Below, piece after piece: positions 7,037-11,480 of a DNA stretch of 11,480 bases (its first letter is position 1; every line of letters begins with the position of its first letter). Source of the stretch: an uncultured Azospirillum sp. (lineage in GTDB: Bacteria > Pseudomonadota > Alphaproteobacteria > RF32 > CAG-239). The notes under the pieces were generated by a model. The model searched no databases and was not told the DNA's origin. It saw only the letters and a program-made list of their open reading frames with translations. The DNA lies in assembly GCA_900538765.1 (NCBI GenBank), contig UQAB01000038.1, positions 1-11,480 on the forward strand, in the 5' to 3' direction. Made by a program: the position numbers and the translations under genes.

Positions 7037-7321
7037 CTAATTTAAACGGATTGTTGAAACTTTTGTTCCGCTTTCCGGATCAAAAACAACAATTCTGTCG
7101 GGTATGCCGCCGTCTTTGACAACAATATAAATATATCTGCCATGTTCTAAAATAGAGTTAATACGGCTTTCCGCCGGTTCGTTTAGATGAATGTCCTGTT
7201 CGCTGACGACGGGTTTTTTGTTAATCTTTTTATAGAGCGTTGTCAGCATCAGCAGGCTGCCGAAAACAATCAGAAAAGTCATAATAACGACCGCAAATTT
7301 AATTAACTTTAATTTATTCAT
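7037..7321 (-). CDS. DUF6476-like small single-pass membrane protein
   Basis: The 94-aa product has a basic N-terminus (MNKLKLIK), one membrane helix (about 8-31) and a small outside domain ending in two probable beta strands: GRYIYIVVKDG and RIVVFDPESG followed by TKVSTIRLN. That ending, with a strand, an Asp-containing turn and a closing strand, resembles what I remember of DUF6476, a short alphaproteobacterial family found next to RluA-family genes; the assignment is from memory. The frame is open to 7357, but ATG 7321 is the better start: AAGGA lies 7 nt before it, the upstream ATG has no RBS, and the predicted transcription start near 7366 would leave almost no leader for it. It is the first gene of the leftward cluster, divergent from rluD, and its stop overlaps the next gene's RBS. 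Confidence 0.72.
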   Translation of the reverse strand: MNKLKLIKFAVVIMTFLIVFGSLLMLTTLYKKINKKPVVSEQDIHLNEPAESRINSILEHGRYIYIVVKDGGIPDRIVVFDPESGTKVSTIRLN

Positions 7322-7328
7322 TATCTTT

Positions 7329-7333
7329 TCCTT
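7329..7333 (-). promoter_or_regulatory. Ribosome binding site choosing ATG 7321
   Basis: AAGGA, 7 nt before the ATG of the DUF6476-like gene. It lies inside the longer open frame and argues that the true protein starts twelve codons later than the longest possible one. Confidence 0.6.
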
Positions 7334-7350
7334 GCCAAATATCAAAAAAA

Positions 7351-7380
7351 TTGTCATCTTGAACAGACATTAAGTATAAA
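7351..7380 (+). promoter_or_regulatory. Rightward promoter of rluD
   Basis: TTGTCA (7351-7356), 18-nt spacer, TATAAA (7375-7380); both boxes match consensus at five of six positions. Transcription would start near 7387, leaving a leader of about 18 nt with no Shine-Dalgarno sequence before the ATG at 7405. Confidence 0.5.
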
Positions 7381-7401
7381 CGCCATAAGATTAATTTTTA
7401 A
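7373..7401 (-). promoter_or_regulatory. Leftward promoter of the DUF6476-virD4 cluster
   Basis: On the minus strand TTAAAA (7401-7396), 17-nt spacer, TATACT (7378-7373). The -10 box matches consensus at five of six positions and the -35 box at four. Transcription would begin near 7366, about 45 nt before ATG 7321. Its -10 box overlaps that of the rightward promoter. Confidence 0.5.
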
Positions 7402-7404
7402 CAA

Positions 7405-8379
7405 ATGACAATACCTGATAATAACATTTATTTCAGTCCTGTGGTAGAGGAAAATAACAAAGGGCTGCGGCTGGATAAGTTTTTAGCCGCAAGTTTTCCT
7501 GAATTTTCTCGTTCCCAGCTGCAGCGTCTTATTTTAGAGGGCAATGTTTCAAACGATGATGTTGTCATTGCCGATAATTCCCAAAAAGTAAGGGTAGGGG
7601 ATTCGTTTCAGGTTATTGTACCTGAAGCGGTTGACGCTAATCCTCAGCCGGAAAATATTCCTTTGAACATTGTTTATGAAGACGATGACTTGCTGGTTGT
7701 CAACAAACCGGCAGGAATGACTGTACATCCGGCGCCCGGAGCGCATAGCGGAACTTTGGTTAATGCCTTGCTTTACCATTGTCGGGACAGCCTTTCCGGC
7801 ATCGGCGGCGTAAAACGTCCGGGCATTGTCCACCGTATTGACAAAGACACTAGCGGCCTGCTGGTCGTTGCCAAAAATGATAAAACGCATCGCAGTTTGT
7901 GCGAACAGTTTGCCGAACATTCTATAGAAAGAACGTATTTTGCCGTTGTTTATAGCGTTCCTTCGCCGTTGAACGGGCGAATCGAAGGCAATATCGGTCG
8001 GAGCCCGTACGACCGTAAGAAAATGGCGCTTGTAAAAAACGGCGGCAAACCGGCAGCAACCAATTATAAAACTTTGGAGATATTTCAAAACACGGCATCT
8101 TTGGTTCAATGTAACTTGGAAACAGGGAGGACACACCAGATTCGCGTTCACATGTCTTCCCTGGGCTGTAGTCTTGTCGGTGACAAAATCTATGAAAAAG
8201 CACATAAGTCAACTCTTCCAGGCAAACCAGAAATAAAAAAATATCTCAACAGCTTTCCCCGCCAGGCGCTTCATGCCGCCACATTGGGCTTTGTTCATCC
8301 GCGAACCGGAAAAAAAGTTTTGTTTAATTCGGATTTCCCCACTGATATTAGAGATTTGTTAAATATTCTGAGATTATAA
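7405..8379 (+). CDS. rluD: Large-subunit rRNA pseudouridine synthase, RluA/RluD family
   Basis: Converts specific uridines of 23S rRNA (helix 69 in E. coli RluD) to pseudouridine during 50S assembly in the cytoplasm. The 324-aa product has an N-terminal S4 RNA-binding domain (about 21-75, starting at LRLDKFLA), the motif NKPAGMTVHP (100-109), the family signature HRIDKDTSGLLVVAKN (143-158) with catalytic D146, and the late motif RTHQIRVH typical of the family. Length is normal. The ATG has no clear RBS upstream, only AT-rich sequence; the start is kept because it leaves the usual 15-20 residues before the S4 domain and because a promoter sits at the right distance. RluD is the best name by length and S4 domain, but RluC-type substrate use cannot be excluded. 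rpoH follows 94 nt downstream on the same strand. Confidence 0.93.
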   Translation: MTIPDNNIYFSPVVEENNKGLRLDKFLAASFPEFSRSQLQRLILEGNVSNDDVVIADNSQKVRVGDSFQVIVPEAVDANPQPENIPLNIVYEDDDLLVVNKPAGMTVHPAPGAHSGTLVNALLYHCRDSLSGIGGVKRPGIVHRIDKDTSGLLVVAKNDKTHRSLCEQFAEHSIERTYFAVVYSVPSPLNGRIEGNIGRSPYDRKKMALVKNGGKPAATNYKTLEIFQNTASLVQCNLETGRTHQIRVHMSSLGCSLVGDKIYEKAHKSTLPGKPEIKKYLNSFPRQALHAATLGFVHPRTGKKVLFNSDFPTDIRDLLNILRL

Positions 8380-8473
8380 ACGAATAGAATTAAATTAGAT
8401 AAACCTTAAGTATAGGTTGTAATTTAATCTGCTTCATTTAAACTGAAAAAGTTCCAATTAAGGGAGAATTGTA

Positions 8474-9355
8474 ATGAACAAGACTTTGACTCTTAGTGGA
8501 CTTGACTTTTCGCCAGAGCTTAACATGGCGAGATATTTACAGAGTATTCGTAAATATCCTATTTTAACACCTGAGGAAGAATTCCGTCTGGCAAAGGCTT
8601 ATGTCGCGACAAAAGACGACAAATTGGCTTACAGACTGATTACTTCTCACTTGCGGCTTGTTGTAAAGGTTGTATCAAAATACAGAGGTTACGGTCTGCC
8701 GGTAAGTGAAATGATTTCAGAAGGCAATATCGGTCTTCTGTATGCCGTTGATAAATTTGATCCGGATAAAGGCTTTCGTTTTTCGACTTATGCCTTGTGG
8801 TGGATTAAAGCGTCAATTCAAAAATACATTTTGAATTCCTGGTCTTTAGTAAAAATCGGCACAACTGCCGCTCAGAAAAAGTTATTTTTTAATCTTCGTA
8901 AGGTTAAAAACAAGCTTAATCTGGTTGAAGATCGGGAAATGTCTCTCAGCATTATCACTGAAATTGCCGATTCGCTGGATGTTAGTGTCCAGGAAGTAAC
9001 GGAAATGAACAGCCGGTTATCTGCGCATGACGGTTCATTGAATATGAATCTCGATTCGTCTTCCGATGACAGCAGTGAATGGCTGGATTTTATCGCTGAC
9101 AAAAAGCCTAATCAAGAAGAGGTTTTGGCTCAGAATGAAACATATCTGTATCGCAAAAAACTCTTCGGACAGGCCTTGGACTGCTTAAACGAGCGGGAAA
9201 AAGATATTCTTTATAAACGGCGTTTGCTGGACAAGAGTATGACTTTGGATGATTTAAGCCGGGCTTATAACATCTCAAAGGAGCGTGTTCGCCAAATCGA
9301 GCTGAATTCTGTACGTAAGTTGCAAAAAGAAGTTCAGCGCCTGTCGGCAGCATAA
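8474..9355 (+). CDS. rpoH: Heat-shock sigma factor RpoH (sigma-32)
   Basis: Directs RNA polymerase to heat-shock and protein-quality genes. The 293-aa product, normal for the family, shows region 1.2 (about 16-43, RYLQSIRKYPILTPEEEFRLA), region 2 (about 58-125, with the core-binding stretch GNIGLLYAVDKF and the -10-reading FSTYALWWIKASIQKYI), the diagnostic RpoH box QKKLFFNLRKV (134-144), and region 4.2 (about 255-290), a helix-turn-helix with LDDLSRAYNISKERVRQIE. The ATG has AAGGGAG 7 nt upstream. In enterobacteria RpoH is controlled by an mRNA thermosensor and by FtsH-dependent turnover; I see no convincing RNA thermometer in the short leader. The gene ends at the shared hairpin 9376-9407. 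Confidence 0.95.
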   Translation: MNKTLTLSGLDFSPELNMARYLQSIRKYPILTPEEEFRLAKAYVATKDDKLAYRLITSHLRLVVKVVSKYRGYGLPVSEMISEGNIGLLYAVDKFDPDKGFRFSTYALWWIKASIQKYILNSWSLVKIGTTAAQKKLFFNLRKVKNKLNLVEDREMSLSIITEIADSLDVSVQEVTEMNSRLSAHDGSLNMNLDSSSDDSSEWLDFIADKKPNQEEVLAQNETYLYRKKLFGQALDCLNEREKDILYKRRLLDKSMTLDDLSRAYNISKERVRQIELNSVRKLQKEVQRLSAA

Positions 9356-9375
9356 AGAACGTGCTTTATATTAGT

Positions 9376-9407
9376 AACAGCCCACCAGATGATTCTGGTG
9401 GGCTGTT
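9376..9407. terminator. Bidirectional hairpin terminator between rpoH and the Cys-rich operon
   Basis: A perfect 14-bp stem (9376-9389 with 9394-9407) closes a 4-nt loop, TGAT. It sits 20 nt after the rpoH stop and 4 nt after the stop of the converging Cys-rich gene. The T tracts are short on both sides (TTTAAATT to the right, TTACTAAT on the minus side), so termination leans on the very stable stem. Confidence 0.82.
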
Positions 9408-9411
9408 TAAA

Positions 9412-10194
9412 TTAATAGTATTCAATACAAGAAGATGAACCGGAAATCTCGCTTCCTTCATCTTTTTGCAAGACTGTTTGTACATAGCTATTAAGAGCTT
9501 CTTTATCTGTCACAGAAATAAAATTTTCCTTTTCAAAGTTTGAGTTACATTGTCGACTTATTTGATTCCATTGTGTGGAATTTTTAGATTGGCGCTGTTC
9601 TTTGTAGGTGCAGCGTTGACACATGATATTTCCTGAAAGGTCGGATATTGCCTGCCATTTGCAATTTTCATATTTTGCAAATGTTCTAATTTTACAAACA
9701 GTAGGAGTTGTTCCGCCAGATGAACCACCTGATGAACTGCCACCGGATTCAATGCATTTATAGTAGAGTATTCCTGACATTTCATTCCTGCATGATTCAA
9801 TACCCATACCAATACTCATACATTTATTTCTCGCCTCAGCTTCCGTTAATCCATAACCAGAACAGCTACCAGAACTGCTGGATATGCATTTATACAAGAG
9901 TTGTCCGGAACATTGGTCATGACATGAAGAAGAACCAGAACCGCATAGTGACTGAGCTTGACTATAGGTCAGAGTATATCCGGAACAATTTGATGTACAG
10001 CTGCTATTCTTAGGCGGGCAAAAATAGTAATTTCCGGTTGGGCATTTAAGACAGTTACCGGTGTTTACGCCACTGGTATATCCCATGCTTGAACAGCTTG
10101 GCGTTGTTATGCATTGCGCCGAAGCTTCGCCGATTTCGCCAAACACGAAAGGAGCTGCCAGCAAAACAGAACTTAATAAAATAACTTTTCTCAT
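9412..10194 (-). CDS. Secreted Cys-rich repeat protein
   Basis: The 260-aa product has a signal peptide (MRKVILLSSVLLAAPF..., likely cut after ASA, residue 26) and about 20 cysteines. Order of parts: a KCP module (C34-x3-GY...C48-LKCP...C59), two related 41-residue repeats (about 70-110 and 111-151), a Gly/Ser linker (150-162), and a C-terminal domain with NC, CQRC and further Cys residues (about 167-260). The even spread of cysteines suggests disulfide-rich folds in the periplasm or at the cell surface. It shares the signal peptide and KCP module with both upstream genes, and the C-terminal architecture with the edge gene. AAGGAG lies 7 nt before the ATG; the upstream gene ends 15 nt away, so this is the last gene of an operon ending at the hairpin 9376-9407. 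Function is unknown; adhesion or surface variation is a guess. Confidence 0.85.
   Translation of the reverse strand: MRKVILLSSVLLAAPFVFGEIGEASAQCITTPSCSSMGYTSGVNTGNCLKCPTGNYYFCPPKNSSCTSNCSGYTLTYSQAQSLCGSGSSSCHDQCSGQLLYKCISSSSGSCSGYGLTEAEARNKCMSIGMGIESCRNEMSGILYYKCIESGGSSSGGSSGGTTPTVCKIRTFAKYENCKWQAISDLSGNIMCQRCTYKEQRQSKNSTQWNQISRQCNSNFEKENFISVTDKEALNSYVQTVLQKDEGSEISGSSSCIEYY
9739..9987 (-). repeat. Two diverged copies of a 41-residue Cys module
   Basis: Within the 260-aa secreted protein, residues 70-110 and 111-152 follow the same plan: CSGY-x-LT, then a Cys about 14 residues on, a second Cys about 10 later, SG-x-L-x-YKCI, and a Ser/Gly tail. They look like an old internal duplication. Confidence 0.65.
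10157..10189 (-). repeat. 33-bp exact direct repeat, copy 1 (signal-peptide codons)
   Basis: This stretch within the signal-peptide codons of the 260-aa gene is identical base for base to 10988-11020 in the next gene, and the four bases after a single mismatch also agree. The mature parts of the two genes are far more diverged. Confidence 0.9.
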
Positions 10195-10209
10195 CGCTTT
10201 TCTCCTTTT

Positions 10210-11025
10210 CTAAAACGCAATCACCGGGTGAACGTAGTTGCCGCCATAGCCGCCGCTTTTCTTATGGTTGTAGGTTAGGCCGTTGCCATAGGTAATACAG
10301 AAGGACCACGCGAAGCGGTCGTTACACTCGGACGACGACCAAATATGATAAGCATCGCCTCCAAATTGTGTGCCGCCAACTTTCGAAATTGCATTGCTAA
10401 TGTCTTTAAAGTTGGTATACAAACTATTCAGGATACCAGCCGTCGGAAGTGCCCATTTACCTTTAGAAGTCGGTGCTGCACTAGGCGCATAATTTAAGGC
10501 CGCGTAAGCTGCCGGATATTTATAGCGATCACCACCGCTGGCCTGAATAATCTTAGCCATATTACCACTAACATCAAAATCTTTAATTGCTGTTGTAACT
10601 GATGTATAGTTCGGTAACGAAGGAATATCCGTATTAGGATTACCCCATTCAATAGAAAATACTATCGGACTAGCCGTCATTGCGTAGCCGCATTTATCAC
10701 TGCCGCCGCTGATATAGACAACAATACCTATCGGCGTCTTGCCGGATTCTTTGTTTGTTGTACAAGTCCCGTCGTTGTTCAAAATATCACCGATTTTGCA
10801 ATTCTTGGCATAGCCGGTACATTGACCAAGCACTGCCTTTTCTTCAATTTTCGGACAAGCCCAGAAATTCCCGAAAGGGCATTTGACGCAGTTTCCTGTA
10901 TTCGAAGCTTCGGTATATCCCAGTGTAGGGCAGTTCTGCGTAACGCAGTCAGCCGCCTGAGTTTCGCCATTCATCATGAAAGGAACCGCCAGCAAAACAG
11001 AACTTAATAAAATAACTTTTTTCAT
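10210..11025 (-). CDS. Secreted Cys-rich protein with FSMP/DUF1566-like C-terminal domain
   Basis: The product is 271 aa from ATG 11025. It has a signal peptide (MKKVILLSSVLLAVPF..., cut near QAA), a KCP module (CPTLGY...TGNCVKCPFGNFWACP, about 32-58), and a C-terminal domain from about residue 95. The end of that domain, KWALPT..., HIWSSSEC, AWSFCITYGNGL and YVHPVIAF, resembles the FSMP/DUF1566 (Lcl C-terminal) type found in many secreted proteins; its ligand is unknown. Start choice: an ATG two codons earlier (11031) is in frame, but AAGGA lies 7 nt before 11025 and only 1 nt before 11031, and the start at 11025 matches the next gene's MRKVILLSS. The upstream gene stops 14 nt before. It is the middle gene of the secreted-protein operon. 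Confidence 0.87.
   Translation of the reverse strand: MKKVILLSSVLLAVPFMMNGETQAADCVTQNCPTLGYTEASNTGNCVKCPFGNFWACPKIEEKAVLGQCTGYAKNCKIGDILNNDGTCTTNKESGKTPIGIVVYISGGSDKCGYAMTASPIVFSIEWGNPNTDIPSLPNYTSVTTAIKDFDVSGNMAKIIQASGGDRYKYPAAYAALNYAPSAAPTSKGKWALPTAGILNSLYTNFKDISNAISKVGGTQFGGDAYHIWSSSECNDRFAWSFCITYGNGLTYNHKKSGGYGGNYVHPVIAF
10988..11020 (-). repeat. 33-bp exact direct repeat, copy 2 (signal-peptide codons)
   Basis: Partner of 10157-10189, in the same position within the signal-peptide codons of the gene for the FSMP/DUF1566-like protein, on the same strand 831 bp away. Confidence 0.9.
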
Positions 11026-11039
11026 GGTCATTTCCTTTC

Positions 11040-11480
11040 CTAATTATTACAGGTTTCACTAATAATTTTATTTTCATATTGTTGTTTAAAGCGGTTAGCA
11101 TAATTTTGTGCATCTGTATATGTTGAAGCACTGGCACTTTCTCCCATTGGTAAAGGAGAATTACAGCTCATGTTTCCGGGATCATATTCACAAATGCCGC
11201 TGGCTTTTACAGAGCAAACATATTCGCATGTGCTACAAAAAAGATTAACTTTATAGGGATTATAATTCGTTCCATCATTATCTATTGTGGTGTAACAATT
11301 AGCGTATACAGATCTTCTTTTTGATGTGCATTTACCTGAGTTATTGCCGATGTCTCCGGTATTTCCGCCGGAAGATCCTCCGGTACTTCCGTTGTCCAAA
11401 CAAAAGACGTAAGATGTATCAAAGGGGCACTTGACCGTTGTGCCGGTACATGTTTTCCTGGCATAGCCCAAAGCACCGCA
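11040..11480 (-). CDS. Secreted Cys-rich protein, 5' end beyond the right edge
   Basis: The frame is open to the window edge, so the N-terminus, presumably a signal peptide, is missing. The visible 146 residues start inside a KCP module (CGALGY...TVKCPFDTSYVFC), then a Gly/Ser/Asn linker (GSTGGSSGGNTGD...), then a Cys-rich domain with YANC, FCSTCEYVCS and later Cys residues, ending in a polar helix (DAQNYANRFKQQYENK). An in-frame TTG at 11471 is not a credible start because it falls inside the module. The domain order after the linker parallels the 260-aa protein two genes on: C..R....Y.NC, then CxxC, then a polar helix. The stop lies 14 nt before the chosen ATG of the next gene, so it is the most upstream visible gene of the operon. 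Function is unknown. Confidence 0.82.
   Translation of the reverse strand, partial: CGALGYARKTCTGTTVKCPFDTSYVFCLDNGSTGGSSGGNTGDIGNNSGKCTSKRRSVYANCYTTIDNDGTNYNPYKVNLFCSTCEYVCSVKASGICEYDPGNMSCNSPLPMGESASASTYTDAQNYANRFKQQYENKIISETCNN

Noticed and set aside
7549..8205. 218-aa minus-strand frame opposite rluD
   Set aside because: Long, but entirely antisense to a conserved enzyme gene and without an RBS or family features.
8401..8422. Small inverted repeat AACCT...AGGTT after rluD
   Set aside because: A 5-bp stem with no T tract is too weak for a terminator call.
8417..8444. Possible rpoH promoter (TTGTAA, 16 nt, TAAACT)
   Set aside because: Both boxes match consensus at only four positions in AT-rich DNA, and no clear heat-shock-type promoter was seen either; too weak to list.
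1..11480. Search by eye for tRNA, rRNA, CRISPR arrays, insertion-sequence ends, transposases or integrases
   Set aside because: None was seen; the only repeats found are those within the 521-aa gene and the Cys-rich genes.

Overview
The window looks like a chromosomal piece of an AT-leaning alphaproteobacterium, most plausibly one of the uncultured host- or gut-associated lineages. Three things point there: the order DUF6476-like gene / rluD / rpoH, which I recall as an alphaproteobacterial arrangement; an RpoH with a clear RpoH box; and a tandem set of small secreted Cys-rich proteins with CxxxGY...KCP modules, one ending in an FSMP/DUF1566-like domain, which I associate with gut alphaproteobacterial genomes. 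The lineage call is from memory and context, not from a search.

Layout, left to right. (1) 1-239, minus strand: the 5' end of a gene that runs off the left edge, coding a signal-peptide protein, with its own RBS and a good sigma70-type promoter (270-298). (2) 331-362: a minus-strand intrinsic terminator separating it from the unit upstream. (3) 392-7321, minus strand: six co-directional genes, read from right to left as DUF6476-like membrane protein, 293-aa acidic/helical protein, 521-aa charged coiled-coil protein with 9-residue repeats, 161-aa membrane protein, 450-aa membrane protein with a long linker and C-terminal globular domain, and a VirD4/TraG-type coupling ATPase. The 161- and 450-aa proteins are paralogous over their membrane anchors. 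No relaxase, VirB channel gene or pilin is present in the window, so this is a coupling-protein cluster of unknown purpose. (4) 7322-7404: a compact divergent promoter region in which the two predicted -10 boxes overlap. (5) 7405-9355, plus strand: rluD (23S rRNA pseudouridine synthase) and rpoH (heat-shock sigma factor). (6) 9376-9407: a strong hairpin shared by the converging units. (7) 9412-11480, minus strand: three tightly packed genes for secreted Cys-rich proteins, the first running off the right edge.

How the genes may work together: rluD and rpoH are housekeeping. The minus-strand cluster probably makes a membrane-bound ATPase complex: VirD4 supplies the motor, the two paralogous membrane proteins could be its membrane partners, and the two soluble charged proteins could be adaptors or substrates. 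That is inference from gene order, shared anchors and acidic tracts. The three Cys-rich proteins share an N-terminal module but swap C-terminal domains, which suggests a diversifying surface or secreted family.
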